A stretch of DNA of 64,000 bases from Punica granatum (GCF_007655135.1 NC_045133.1:21115845-21179844), one strand, 5' to 3'. Numbered from the stretch's first letter, positions 22,515 through 34,740 are shown. Notes: generated from the letters alone by a model not told the origin. Program-made: numbers and translations.

Positions 22515-22743
22515 CTACCACGACCAAGACGGGCTCCCCATTGACGTCCCCAAGGGCCACTTCGTGGTCTACGTAGGCCCCAACAGGACCCGGTACATCG
22601 TCCCGATCTCGTTCCTCGCCCGGCCAGAGTTCCAAACCCTCCTCCAGGCGGCTGAGGAGGAGTTCGGCTTCGACCATGACATGGGCCTCACCATCCCCTG
22701 CGAGGAGGCAGTCTTCGAGTCTCTCACGTCAGCCCTAAGATGA
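22426..22743 (+). CDS. SAUR family protein (small auxin up RNA), SAUR50-like
   Basis: SAUR proteins promote cell expansion, largely by inhibiting PP2C.D phosphatases so that plasma-membrane H+-ATPases stay active. This is an intronless 105-aa gene, the usual architecture and size. The N-terminus ([17 protein letters not shown], residues 12-28) is the basic helix reported to bind calmodulin in the family. The SAUR domain covers about residues 37-101, with [38 protein letters not shown] and GLTIPCEE all intact. It resembles the Arabidopsis SAUR50/53 type. The start is chosen for MAIRK and its strong AAAATGG context. A TATA box, one TGTCTC-type element and a short overlapping upstream ORF precede it. 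SAURs often occur in tandem, but no second copy is present here. Confidence 0.95.
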   Translation: MAIRKPSKLPQTAIIKQILKRCSSLGKKVDYHDQDGLPIDVPKGHFVVYVGPNRTRYIVPISFLARPEFQTLLQAAEEEFGFDHDMGLTIPCEEAVFESLTSALR

Positions 22744-23781
22744 AGCGTCGGACCCACGTGGTAGCTCACTACTAGAATATGATTCCGGGCAGACTGGACC
22801 CTCCTACGAGCACCGGAGTAACATATTTCTTGAAATTGTGACATACCGATCGGTGAATTTTCCGGCTCTCGGAAGCATGTCCCTGAAGATCTTGCTTTCC
22901 AGCAGGGCTCGAGGGGTTTAAGGAGAGAAAATAGGAACATGGTACGTATGTTCATGTGATGGGAGAAATCGTCCCCAGAGAGATGAAGAAGCTGCTTCAA
23001 ATTTGCTTCTCTCTTTGAATTTCTCTATTTCTATTTTTCCTCTTTTTTTTTGGTGGGGGGGTATTAATTAGATTAGTTAGTAAATAATAGAGTTAATTTT
23101 CTGATGATCATCTGACCTAATATGAATTAATTAGGCTGTATTGGGTTTGATTAATTGTAAAGCTCGATCGAGAGTGAAAAGGGTTGGAATTTTTTCCTCA
23201 CGGTGGTGTCGGGTTTGGTTGGTTGTGACCAATTTACCCTGTGAGAGAACCAAATGTTTCTACCAATAATAATATAAAAGAATGTTAATGAGAATATTTA
23301 ATTATTTAGGGTTTGTCTGCCCTTTTCCTTTCAATTATTTATTTTCTTTTTCGTACATTAATTTTTCTTGCTTAGCACAATTTCTTATTGTCAGGGATCT
23401 CGTCCCTGGCTCCACGACATTGCTCCGCATATATCCGGCTAATAGTGTTTGAACAGTTCATCAAACCATATATAATCAAGATTTTCCTGGTATTCATATA
23501 TAACATTTATTCGTATCTCTAAAAAAAAGGACGTCCATTTTCGACGCTGTCGTATATTTAATATGATGAAAATGAAAGTTCGATAACGCTTTAGTAAAAT
23601 TTTCAGGGAACTGAGCAAGAAAATCTTATCCATGATATATCACCTTTATTATCTTAATTATCAACAGAGCCGTAGCCCTGTCTTCTGATATGTCTCTTCG
23701 CAGTTCTTCATGTGGTCCACCACCCAAAATATTTAAAAAAGAAAAACCAATGTGATGATAACCGTACTTGACAGGACAATA

Positions 23782-23818
<37 letters not shown>

Positions 23819-24700
23819 AATGAAACTAAAATGACTATCTATCAAAAAAAGAGACCAGCTCATATGACTTAAAATTAATTAATTTGTGCATTTCTATCTT
23901 AAATTGGCAAGGTTATACAAATTCCTTATTTCTACCTTATGATGTTTGTATTGTTAGATATGTCGATCCATACATATATATATTTGAGTTTCTTTTTTTG
24001 CTAAGTAAATATATATATATATATATATATTTGAGTTGGTGTCCTTAATACTATAACCATGTTACGCATGAGGGTTATGGGAGAATTGATTTTGAATGGC
24101 CAGGAACCACCTCTTTGGGTGGATCAATAAGAGCTCTGGAGGGCTCTGTAAGGACCATCAGATTTTTATCGACATCGAACTCTCATCTCTCTTCAGCTGT
24201 GTCAGATGTTAGCATTCTATGAGGGAAAGAAACTCACTTGTGGACTCTTTAACAAAGTCCGATGTCCAAATATCTCATGATTTTGTTGCTTGGATCTAAT
24301 CTTTGCTCTTGTTTGTTGTCTCTGCCCCATGTTCGAGTGCTCTTGCTTTTTAAGTAGTTCCATTATGATAATAATATCCTCTTATAATCTCTAAAATATT
24401 TGACTTTTTGCCATCTTTTATTAATGATATTGGTACGAGTTATTTTAAAAAAAAAAAAACCCACCTTTTTGGACTTGGTAGGGCTAATTATCTGGTAGAT
24501 AAATAAATTAATTTTTCGGTCGAAGAATAAATAAATAGATATATAATTTATTATGATCAGATTGATTGGTTAGCAGATGATGCTAATTACTCGGCACTCC
24601 ATCTTCATTCCCTTGATTGGTTGCGGAGACACAATAAAAGTCAATCATTGACCTCGCTCATCTCATCTACGCATATACCCTTACAGGAAGGAATATAATC
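22744..24700. other. SAUR 3' UTR and intergenic region
   Basis: The first 300 bases probably hold the SAUR 3' UTR. A weak 'ttagattagttagta' stretch near 23070 recalls the DST instability element of SAUR mRNAs but does not match it well. The rest is AT-rich with (TA)n tracts at 23784-23816 and 24008-24030 and no supported gene. Confidence 0.4.
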
Positions 24701-24704
24701 ATTA

Positions 24705-24860
24705 TAGCCAAGTGGATTCATTCATGTCAACACTTTGGATTTGAATCTAGTGTTAGAAAAAATACACCATTACGAGAGTTTTACTTCTTAGTTAGGCTAA
24801 TCCGACTCTAACTTGAATTAGCCAAGATGCTTTAGCCTTTCGCATATCATGAGGTGATGA
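24705..24860 (+). mobile_element. SINE, common family of this window
   Basis: Motif order: 'gccaagtggattcattcatg' head, 'tggatttgaatctagtg' B-box region, 'gagagttttacttctta', 'ctaatccgactctaacttg', then 'gatacacaccaata' followed by a short A run at 24873. The end resembles the 'ggtacacaccgaaag' end of the SINE at 2981, suggesting related tails. Confidence 0.55.
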
Positions 24861-26664
24861 TACACACCAATAAAAAAAATGATCTTTTTTTCTTTTTGCG
24901 CAGCGAGGTGATGTTTCTAGAGTTTGCGCATATCTCGACCAATAAAATTTCCCTTAGCGGGGCAAAAGTAGATAGCTCACGCTGAGGATTCTCCGAGATA
25001 GATGTCACGTACAGCTCAATCTTGATTCTTGACCACTCTGTAGTTTTGTTAGTATAGATTGATTTAATTATTGAAATTTCAGTCGTAAAAAGTGCAGAAG
25101 TTTCAAGACGGAGATGAATGGAGAACATGGGCCTAGTTCCATCTTCTGGGATGCACGTGATATGGCCCCGCAGTCACTAGGCATGAGGAAGATCGAGCAA
25201 TATATGTATATTTATATAGACACATATATTTATATAGTTGATTAGTCCCTAAGCTATGCAGTTCAGTGAGATCGAGAAACTAATTTAGTAATTAAAAGAT
25301 TAGATTTTCTCTCCTAAACTAATCAAAGATTTATTTAGGTGTGCCATGCAAAAGTTGACATGTATCTTGGATCTCATATATCATAGGATCATAGTCTATA
25401 TATATTCTGGTAGAAACGCACCAACTCCCAACTGAAAGAGCTTACATAAACATTATAAATTATTAAATACATATAAATTTTAATGGAAAATTTCTTTTCC
25501 GTTAAACGATAAAGCTGCAGCTAACCCGTTAATTAAATCATTAAAGCTATCAGTACAGTAATAAAATTCCTAACTTTTAAGTTCAACTGTCTCATGAATT
25601 TACAGTGCGTTTAACATTAACTATTGAAAAGATGAGTGATGTACTTTTTAGTACATAAACCCTAAAAACCCTTTACTCTTTTTATGTTCTTTTAAGTATT
25701 ATCTCAATAAGACTAATGCATTCTCGATCTTAATCAGGCTTGGCTGAATTACCAAACCATATCTTCACGTCCTCAAAGTCATAATAAGCGAGATCGGCTT
25801 TGGGTATAGGATCGAGGTTTCAATCGTCCACGCTCCGCGAAATACTAAATTTCAGCAAGCTAAACATCTAGGCCCCTTTCGCCCAAAGAAGACCATCATC
25901 CGCCCAATGGACCAGTCCCATTTTCGTATAATTTCTCATTGAGCATTAAATCCTCTCCACAGAAAAGAAAAAAAAGATCCTTAAAATGAAAATTCAGATA
26001 TAAATGAATAAAAAGTACACAAATTTTATAAGAAAAGCCGCATTCTGTGGGCATAATCTTCGATCCCAAGCAGAGGAAATTCCGGGGTTGAAAATAGCCA
26101 AATTCGAGAGAGCCAAAGGGGACCACAGTCAGTTGAAATGGAGACAAAGTTCACATGCACCATAGTTTTTTTTTTTTTTTTTGCTAAAACACATGTACAA
26201 TAGTTACCGATCATTATCAATAGATTTCACGTCACCATATTTATACGAAACTTCTAATACCACTCGAGAGATGACCGTCGATGGATGATACTTCACATCT
26301 TTTATTTCAAAATACGAAAATTCTTTAGGTATCATGTATCAACAGCACGGACGATAACTGCTTGATATGATTGAATCGTTCTTTTGTTTTCTGAAAATTT
26401 CTTTTGTTCCTTAAATTTATAAATGTAACGGTATAATTATATATATATATATATATATATATTTGGAGATATTCATTTTCATTGGGATTACATTCCACTT
26501 TACTCTTTCTTTTTTTAATTTCGTAACATCAGGTGGCAGCTCTTTTAATATTTCATATGACATGCACGGGCGATAATTATTTGATACGAGTGGATCGTGT
26601 TTCAGGTTTCGCAAGTTAATTTTGTCCATAAAATTCATTAATAAGAGAGTTCTATAGATCTTCG
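24861..26664. other. Intergenic, no supported gene
   Basis: AT-rich sequence with scattered simple repeats (25200-25240; T run 26167-26182; (TA)n 26440-26461). No gene or paired repeat recognised. Confidence 0.4.
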
Positions 26665-26669
26665 ATATC

Positions 26670-27380
26670 TATTGTAACAAAATACCCAAATGAGATTAGA
26701 ATAACGAAGAATAAAAAATAAACGAGCACTGGATATGTGTGGTAAAACCCTCAACGGGAAAACATCAATGGACAGAGTAGGAGAATCCACTAGATCGATA
26801 AGTAGGATATTACAGTCCTCAAAAATGTCTCTTAATCCCAGCCCCCATTAGAAGACTCAATTTGAGAAATGTCTAACAACCCTCTTAATTCTCGCAACTC
26901 TCTACCTTAGAGCCTCCAAGAGAATACTCGAGAATTTCACAAGAGGATTACACTTGATTCTCACACAAGGTTAATTGTCTTCCAAGGCTCTTCCCATATT
27001 TATATATTATAAGACTAACATCCCTATTATTAGATATATACTCTCAATATCCCCAAGAATATATCCTAAAATATTTATCTATAAGGATATCTATAAGACC
27101 ACTTTGAAATATTTCTCCTTTGAATGGATTGTGAGTTGCTATGAAATCACACAGAAATCAAATCTTGAGATCCTCTTGCTTTCGGCCAAGATTGCTGCAG
27201 CAAATCACAAAATTGCCATAACAATTTTTCTGCCTCATCTTTGGTCAAATTGCCGTAGCAATTTTGGTATATTTGTCGTGGCAATTTTTCCTGATTTCTC
27301 ATTCCTTTTCTTCGGTCGATTCTTCATCCTCATAGCTAGATCTTCGAGTCTTCTAAGCTTGATGAATGAGACCTCTAACA
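26670..27380 (-). repeat. Copia 3' LTR
   Basis: On the minus strand it begins TGTTAGAGGTCTC and ends ..TTACAATA. The terminal CA has mutated to TA in this copy. It aligns along its length with 28899-29634. Open frames inside it (26975-27421 and others) are incidental. Confidence 0.85.
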
Positions 27381-27769
27381 AATCTTCACATTGGCTCGCA
27401 TCGAGCCAAACCGCGATCTAATTTCATCATACTCGACAGTTCCATCACAGCCCTTACAGGCTCAACCCTTATGGGCTCCACCTCCACTTTTGCGTGTGCC
27501 GCTCAATCCAATCCACCCATGGACTTTTTGGAGGTATCGGGCATCGTTGAAATATATGCAGAACTTTCACCGACCATGAGACAAGTCGACTTTGACACGA
27601 CTTCAGCATTCTCCAAAACCACTAATTCTCCAAGCTCATTTTTCTTTAGCGGTTTTGACTACTTCCCGTGCTCGTCTTTTGCTCGCTAGCTACTCCATAG
27701 AGAATGATGCTTTCTCTCAGACCTTCCCGTCTGAACATGCTCTATTACCACAGGCTGAGGTTCAAGTGT

Positions 27770-28261
27770 TTATGATTCTTCAAACTCCACATTCTTCCAA
27801 GATGTTGCCTTCACACAAGGCTCCACCTTCACTCGGGATGCTCTCTTACACTGCTTGGTCAAGGCAACTTCATCAAGAACAACATATCTCTTCACGAGGG
27901 ATTTCGAGGACTCGCCAACCACCGAGCACTCCTTGCACTGGTCCCTTCCATGTCGGAGAACATCCAAGTACTTTTCTTCAAGATTCCACTCGATTGCTAA
28001 CGTAGATCCGGTTTTATCAAGCAAGACATACAGTTCTTCCAGCAGCACCCTCATCATCAATACGAGAGCATCTAATGAGACTTTCATGACCCCGTCCTGG
28101 ATCATGTACATACAACCAAGACCATTACGACTCTGTAATGAGATCAAGTTTCTCCTTATACCCGAGACATGGCTAACATCTAACAATGTTTCCTCACTAC
28201 CATCATACATCTCGATTCTAACTCTCTTAATCCCGACAATATCACATGTATGACTAGTCAT
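27770..28261 (-). pseudogene. Copia pol fragment (protease/pre-integrase region)
   Basis: A 163-aa open segment with VGIKRVRIEMYDG, LLDVSHVSGIRRNLISL and MKVSLDALVLM matches the region between protease and integrase of plant copia polyproteins. The zinc-binding HHCC motif and integrase catalytic residues expected further on are missing. The last ~60 residues are not recognisable as copia. Confidence 0.8.
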
Positions 28262-28616
28262 AAGAATTCTACCACCTTCTCTCAGTCAATAAGTGGTAAA
28301 CAATATATGGTAAGAGTTACCTCAATCGAGAACCCACGTTGTACCTGACCGACCTGATGTAGTGAAGGTCTCTATCCCCCATTCGCTGCAACTCCAAGAA
28401 TATCTTATTTTCCATCGCATTGCTCCATCACCCCTATATTCGTCGTTACCTTGACTTCGCCTTGGACAATTTGTTTTGCCCTTCGCAATAGGCCCCTCGC
28501 CGTTGCTCCCCTAGAAACTGGTCACCTTCTTCAACAACTCTTTCGAGTTTATTGCCGCCTTTACGTCCTCCAAGGTGATGCTTATTCTTCCATAAAGCAT
28601 GGTGTTGACGAATCTC

Positions 28617-28868
28617 TTATAAGACTCCGATAGAATACTCAGCAAGCAATAAGGCATGATCATTGTCCTTTATCTTGATATCGACATTGGTGAGACCCAT
28701 CATGATCTTCTCGTCCGGTGACAGGGTCGCAAGTAGCTTACTCACTTCTTCTAATGCTCTTTCAAGGTCGTGCTCCACCAGCAAAGCCTTCATCTCTATC
28801 CAACACAATTCGAAGTTCTTCGTCCCATAGAATTTCTCCACCTCGAATCTTGTGCCCAACATCTTCAA
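28617..28868 (-). pseudogene. Copia gag N-terminal fragment
   Basis: An 83-aa open frame starts just inside the primer-binding site. TRFEVEKFYGTKNFELC and MKALLVEHDLERAL are the standard opening of plant copia Gag (the 'FDGxNFxxW...MxxxL' domain). The conserved Trp after NFEL is replaced by Cys-Trp shifted by one residue. The rest of Gag, including the zinc knuckle, is gone. Confidence 0.8.
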
Positions 28869-28884
28869 CAGCTCCGAGAGCTAT

Positions 28885-28896
28885 GCTCTGATACTA
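28885..28896 (-). other. Primer-binding site of the copia element
   Basis: The minus strand reads TAGTATCAGAGC immediately inside the 5' LTR, one base off TGGTATCAGAGC, the standard site complementary to the 3' end of initiator methionine tRNA. Confidence 0.8.
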
Positions 28897-28898
28897 CT

Positions 28899-29634
28899 TG
28901 TTATAACAAGATGCCCAAACGATATTAGAATAACGAGAAATCAAAAATAAATGAACATCGGATATACGTGGTAAAATCCTCAGCGGGAAAACATCCACGG
29001 ACAAAGCAGGAAAATCTACTAGATCGATAAACATGAGATTACAACCCTCAGTGATATCTCTCAATCCCAACCCTCATTACAAAACCCAATCTGATAAAAG
29101 TCTAACAATCCTCTTAATTCTCACAACTCTCTTACTCTATGAATCTTATTGCCTCCAAGAGAATACTCGAGAATTTTTCAAGAGGATTACACTTTATTCT
29201 TACACAACGTTAATTGTCTTCCAAGGCTCTTTCCATATTTATAGATTACAAGACTCATATCCCTAATATCAGATATATATACCCTACATATTCTCAAAAA
29301 TATATTCTAAAATATTTATCTCTGAGTATATCTACATGACCACCTTGGAATATTTCTCCTTTGAACGGATTGTGAGTTGTAACGAAATCGCACCGAAACG
29401 GAAATCAAATCTCGAGATCCTCTTGCTCTCGACCAAGATTGCCATAGCAAATCACAAAATTGCCGTGACAATTTTTCTGCCTCTTCTCTATTCAAATTAC
29501 CGTAGCAATTCTGGTATATTGTCGTAGTAATTTTTCCTGATTCCTCATTCATTTTCTTCAGTCGATTCTTTGTCCTCATATTTGGATTTTTGAGTTTTCG
29601 TATTTTCCGAATTTGATGCGAGACATCTCTAATA
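28899..29634 (-). repeat. Copia 5' LTR
   Basis: On the minus strand this 736-bp copy ends TTATAACA directly before the primer-binding site. It is the counterpart of 26670-27380. Being the 5' LTR, it would hold the promoter. Confidence 0.85.
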
Positions 29635-30106
29635 ATATCCATGAATTTGGAGATATGTGTGATGTAATATAATCCAGATTGAAAATCTAGAGAGAAAGAT
29701 AGAGCAACACGACTTTCCAGCTGGGCTTGATTTGATTTCTCTGCTTCCTTGTTGTCAGCACCCAATTTTGGTCCACCGGCTCCAGAGGGGCAAAATCGCC
29801 ATTTTTACCACTCGTGAGGGAAATATTTCCGATTAATTACTCGAGTATTCACGACTTTTTAGGACATTTTTGGAAATAGCAATTTGCCTAATTTAACACT
29901 AATTTTATTTGGGACATTTTCGAATTTCGCGTACATCGACGTCAATTTTCAAAATTCGGGACAAAATTCGAGATTGAAAATAAATTCATCGCACAATATC
30001 GATCAGCGAATTTTTCTGAACACTATGGCAATCTCGAATTATTTTTTCGACGTCCGATCAAGAAGATGGAATTTTCAATTTATACGCGCGTCAAAAAAAA
30101 AAAAAG

Positions 30107-30145
30107 GGTCAAACGGTCAAAGTCTGACAACTTTGACCGTTGACC
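30107..30145. promoter_or_regulatory. Inverted W-box pair in the Tat LTR
   Basis: GGTCAAACGGTCAAAGT is followed after a 6-base loop by ACTTTGACCGTTGACC, its reverse complement except for one missing base. The arms contain several TTGAC cores, the WRKY transcription-factor site, on both strands. Confidence 0.65.
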
Positions 30146-30349
30146 AGGCCCCCCTCCCCCCATTTTCCTGTTCTTCTTCTTCATCGTTTCTTCTTCTTCC
30201 TGTCTTCTTCTTTTTTTTTTTTTTCTTTTCTTCTTCTTCTTCCTCCTGGCAGGGACGGACCGGTCTCGGGACCTCTGCTGCCGCTGCGCCCGAGCCTGCC
30301 TGCCGCACGCCAACCCCTATGCGCACGCGACTCCTCGAACACGCAAACG

Positions 30350-30351
<2 letters not shown>

Positions 30352-30390
<39 letters not shown>
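30352..30390. repeat. (CT)n microsatellite
   Basis: About 19 CT dinucleotides inside the Tat LTR. A TTC-rich pyrimidine stretch at 30170-30243 precedes it. Confidence 0.9.
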
Positions 30391-30393
<3 letters not shown>

Positions 30394-31021
30394 CGGTTTT
30401 TTTCTTTTCGGACAAAAACCCGCAGCTCGTCCGGGGGAATGGGGGGGAGTTCACAGACAAAAAAAGATCCCGGAGCTCACAGACAAGAAGACCCGGAAAC
30501 CTCCAGTTCGCCTACGACCGAGAAATCCACAGCTCGACGATTTTTCGAAAAAAATCTCTCAGCCCCTCAGCCCAGAAACCAGGCCAAACAAGGCCAAACC
30601 AATCCCGTTTTCCGGCGACCGCCACCCAACCGTAGCCAACTTCAACCAAACTTCATATCCCACATGTATTCGACCTCCCGAGTCCATTTCCGGTGTTAGT
30701 TTCGCGATTTGAAGCTTCCAGCTTGCCAAACCAGCCCTGTCCAGAACCGAGTTCCATAGACATCTTCACGGTTTCCCGGGCTTCCTCGACATTTTCCACC
30801 ACCTCACGACTATGGCAAGTCGTGCCATCATTTCCTAAGGGTTCCTCATGACCCTCACTCTCCCCCATGACGAGGTGGTCACGTGCCGAGAGCCGCTCAA
30901 CCGCGCACCACCGCCATTTCTCTCTTTTCTCCCTTTACAGATTTTTCCAGTTTTTACCGGTTTTCTTTGCATCTCTCAGGAAAATCGACATGTCTAATCT
31001 TCATGAAACCACTGCAGGCAT

Positions 31022-31322
31022 GATCCTCAGTCAGTTAGGGTTCCAATGCCGCCGACCTTGCCTCAAAATTCCATCGGAAGCCTCCGTGGCGACGTCCGAC
31101 CCGACTTGTGCCAGTCGGGTCTGTTCCTCTGGTCGTCTTTTCTGATCCGAACTTTGAAGGGACGTATAGGTCAGCTCGAGTTGAATCTCGCTACGAGCCA
31201 CCTATCACCGTGCTCCTCAGTCAATCAGGAGTCCAATGCCACCGACCTTGCCTCAAAATTCCATCGGGAGCCTCCGTGGCGACGTCCGACCCGACTTGCG
31301 CCAGTCGGGCCTGTCCACCCTT
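31022..31322. repeat. Direct repeat of about 110 bp, 190 bp apart, inside the Tat LTR
   Basis: 31022-31133 and 31212-31322 share 'ccttgcctcaaaattccatc', 'agcctccgtggcgacgtccg' and 'cagtcggg' almost without change. The 'agtcgggtctgtt' end is further amplified to about 31355. Confidence 0.85.
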
Positions 31323-32069
31323 CCAGTCGGGTCTGTTGCTACCATTCGGGTCTGTTCAAGCCAAAACAGCCCAAACCCGGCTCGGCAACGGTCCAGCCCG
31401 ACTCTTGAAGGCCCCATCCCGCATCTCGGGACTAGCCCATTATTTCTCTGTTGCAGGTCCAGCCCAGTCGGCCCAGTCCGCCAACTTCGGCCCAGCCATC
31501 CTTTCGCAGCCCAATCTTCCATTCGGCCCAGTCCACACCATCGGAGTTCGGCCCAATCCAGCTCAGGCCGGCCCAATACTGTTCAGACCGGCCCGGTCAA
31601 ACTCGCCCAGCATATCTTTGACTTTTTTTTTATTTACAGAATCACCCCTCAACTTTCCGAACTAGGTAAATTCTCAACTTAGTGGCATGATTAGGGCTCA
31701 TTCCCTGAATATTATTGCTTTCTTGATGGATATAATGTGCAGTGTATGTTCTTGAGTCGCGTGGGTGATCGTTTTGTCTCCGAACTCGATTTTACAAACT
31801 TTCTGTTTTGTCACATTTCAGTCCAGAAGAAGTATTTTTATTTTCTTAAGATTTGCCCCGAATTTCAAAATCATTTTCAATCAAGCCCCGGTCACTTTAT
31901 CATTTTTCAATCAGTCCTTGAATTTTCCAGAATTGTTCTAGCATTCCAAGAAACTTTCCGAGTTGTTTCAGTTTAGTCCTCGGGCCTCTTTTTTTTTTTT
32001 ATCTTTCAGATCAGTCCTGATTTTCAATTTCATTTCAAATAAGTCCTAGGGCATTTTCAGTAAATTTTT

Positions 32070-32260
32070 ACACAGTCCCAATTTTTTAGAATTTTCAAAT
32101 CAGTCCTCATCTTTTAGAATTTTCAGATCAGTCCCTGAACCTTTCTGAATTTTCAAATCAGTCCCTGAACTCTTCTGAATTTATAAACCAGTCCCTGTAC
32201 TTTTCTGAATCTTCAAACCAATCCCTGAACTTTTCGAATTTTCAAATCCGTCCCTGTTCT
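32070..32260. repeat. Tandem repeat of about 33 bp in the Tat LTR, roughly six units
   Basis: The phrase 'tcaaatcagtccctgaac' recurs roughly every 33 bases with small changes. More degenerate copies extend left to about 31970. Confidence 0.75.
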
Positions 32261-33287
32261 TTAAAATTATCCAAATTCGTCTGCGAACATTTTTCCAAAG
32301 ATATCCAATCGCTTTTCCTAATTGGATTCCCCACCGATAACGCATACGCCTCATTTAAATAATTTTGTTTATGTAATTATATGTATGCAACATGATAATA
32401 CGTGCTCTTTGCAACATGTACTTTTCTGTTATTTGCTGTATTCATCGCGGTTCAAGCCTGAACTCATAGGAAACGATATCACGGGGTCCAACGCCCATGC
32501 ACATTGAGAGCGCGCAACCCGAGTGCGGCATCGGGTCTTGCCTCGACTCAACGTCCCAATCTTAGTGATGTCTAAATGGAAAGACAACTCGGATAGGATG
32601 AATGAGTCGTGGTCAGGACATGACCCGGGAGCTCGACCTGTCCCACGGCTGTCTCAAGAGTCAAACGATTCTTCAGTTATCCGTCGGTCCGGTCGGACCC
32701 GACCACCGGCTCCATGAGCCCGCGTTGCATTATTTTTATTTCGGTCCTTCAAGACTCACGGCATGCACGAGAGGAATATTTGGCTTGATGCAAATCAACC
32801 GGGTCCAAAACACAGTACAAGCGTCTGTATCTTCATTTATGCAAGCATACCTGTATTTTCATTCGGTCAATGTAAGGATCCCGGTTGATAAGCAGAAAAG
32901 GCCTGAGAGTGCTTACGAATTTACGGTGTCAAAACGGGCGAGTCAAGTGCAACCTTAAATCACACGGTAAATAAACAAAACGGTAAGCCTAGCAAGCTAG
33001 AGTACCGAAAGGGCGTGCGGGATGTAGGCCCGCACGTAATAGAACCCCCGAATTCGGAATTTTCGGTTCCGCATGATCATTGCCTTAGCATTTAGGTGTA
33101 CCCCGTACCCCTAGACCCGGGCGACTCAACGGCCCTCGACCTACGGGTCGTAAACAGTAAGTGGCGACTCCTTCTCACGTGCGTTCATCGCGCGTCCCCG
33201 GGAAGGTGGACACTCCCAAGCCGCGTTGCAATGAGGCTTCGCGCGTTGCGTGCCCCGACGAGACGAAATTCGGGTGCGCACACTTGT

Positions 33288-34740
33288 CATTCCATGTCTT
33301 TTCGATGCTTCGAACAGCAAATATTTATTTTTAAAAAAATCTCCAAATGTGTGGGGCTTCGGATCAACTGGTGCATTTTTTTCTTCACATCCTGACTTTG
33401 TCGGGAGCAATAATAAAAGAAATATATATATTGGATAAGAGAAATTTTTGTGTCAAAAACAAACTTATGGAAGCATTTTATTAACTGCACACACTTGATG
33501 AATTAAATCTCAAATTTCTCGCACATTCAAGCTTCTATGTTGTTAGCTCACTAATCACTATAACACACCAAGGTGATCACCTGATGATAACGACATCAGT
33601 TTGGTCGGTCACATGTCCTGAACTCATGCCTTCCCTTATTGTACACCTCGATAAGGCAATAGTCGTGTGTGGCCAGTTGTAACTGTTTGAGGGTCGTGCT
33701 CAACTCCAGGCGATCCGGGTGAACCAAACCTTTTCTACCACTTGCGGCTTGTCGTATGTTGCTTCATGTGAAAGTTGTTATATCGGTTAAAGTTGCCGAG
33801 ACCTGAGGAAAAATGCAAATATCTACTAATCCAGATCTTTCATACTTGATCAGAAATACTTATGCCACCGCACCATTAAATTGATAGAAATCATTCGATT
33901 CCCTTCTTCAAAGTATAACTAGCCGTTGGAGTACAAGGATCTTTACTTCACTATGATATAGACTGTATAGCGGAAATTATCGAGCATAATTATTAATTCA
34001 GGATGGACTCTTGGCTTTTTACAAAAAAAAAAAAACTCGAATATTTCGTGCAGTGCGATGAGTCCGTCTCATTAGACATCCCCGTCTAGATTGTCTCCCA
34101 TTCTTTGGTTTGGTCAGAAACAAGGAAAGGATAAACTGCCATATTTGAAAATTTGACCTGATTGATGAATGGGCCAGTATGGGCTTGCTGGTCCGAATTT
34201 CCTGGCCCATCCAGCACCTTGTATTTGTATCTCAATTCGATATTTGCAATTAATAAAATATAATTATTTTTCCTTTTTTATTCAAGTCTTGTTAATGGAG
34301 AAAATTGACAATTACAAAACTTTATACCCCCGTGGGCCGATCTAAGTCGAACATGAATTAATCGAAACCATTAGATTTTTAAATACTAGATGGTACATGG
34401 AAAAACAAAAATACATCCTTATGCATTTGAATGTACAAGCTGTCGGATCATCTCTTTGCGTGAATCTTGAAAACCCTAAAAGAGAATAAAAGGATAAAAA
34501 CTAGACTCATAATCTTTGGTTCTAACTTTCAGATCAAGAACGAATATGGCTGCAGTGTTTTTTTTTTTTAAATATAGATGTTTTGTTTGAAAAGCCAGCT
34601 GGAGGAACGATGACGTGGACTGCAATGGCATGAGTGATATGGAAGAAGGGTTTTTTTTCCAAGGACGGGATAGGATCTCTTTTATTTTATTTTATTTTTG
34701 AACAAAGGGATAGGATTTGAATATTAACAAATAACAAATT
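33288..34740. other. Intergenic, no supported gene
   Basis: Mostly AT-rich non-coding DNA. No reading frame or paired repeat stands out. Confidence 0.4.

Larger units (their letters stand above)
26670..29634 (-). mobile_element. Internally deleted Ty1/copia retrotransposon with two LTRs
   Basis: Two direct repeats of about 0.7 kb (26670-27380 and 28899-29634) bound a 1.5-kb internal region read on the minus strand. The same five bases, ATATC, flank both ends (26665-26669 and 29635-29639). A primer-binding site for initiator-Met tRNA and a polypurine-type 'gtgaagatt' are in the expected places. Only gag and a piece of the protease/pre-integrase region survive. Integrase core, reverse transcriptase and RNase H are absent, so the element cannot move by itself. 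The LTRs differ at many sites, implying an old insertion. Confidence 0.9.
29753..33282 (+). mobile_element. Solo LTR of Tat/Ogre-type Ty3/gypsy element, 3.53 kb
   Basis: It begins TGTCAGCACCC, ends GGGTGCGCACA, and is flanked on both sides by CTTGT (29748-29752 and 33283-33287), a perfect 5-bp target duplication. There is no primer-binding site, gag or pol between the ends, and no second copy nearby, so it is a single LTR left after recombination between the two LTRs of a full element. Length, GC-rich middle and the terminal sequences fit the very long LTRs of the Tat lineage. Orientation is inferred from the TGTCAGCACCC start. Internal features include a W-box hairpin, pyrimidine repeats, a 110-bp direct repeat and 33-bp tandem units. 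Long open frames inside (for example 30140-30712, 31108-31665) are by-products of low-complexity sequence. Confidence 0.85.

Noticed and set aside
22767..22781. CACTACTAGAATATG just after the SAUR stop, like a CACTA terminus.
   Set aside because: No subterminal repeats, no partner terminus and no 3-bp duplication could be found.
26975..28253. Plus-strand frames of 107-148 aa.
   Set aside because: They are antisense or LTR shadows of the copia element read on the minus strand.
29884..31682. Several plus-strand frames of 107-271 aa.
   Set aside because: They lie within the solo LTR and consist of translated pyrimidine or CT repeats and Pro/Ser-rich low-complexity text.
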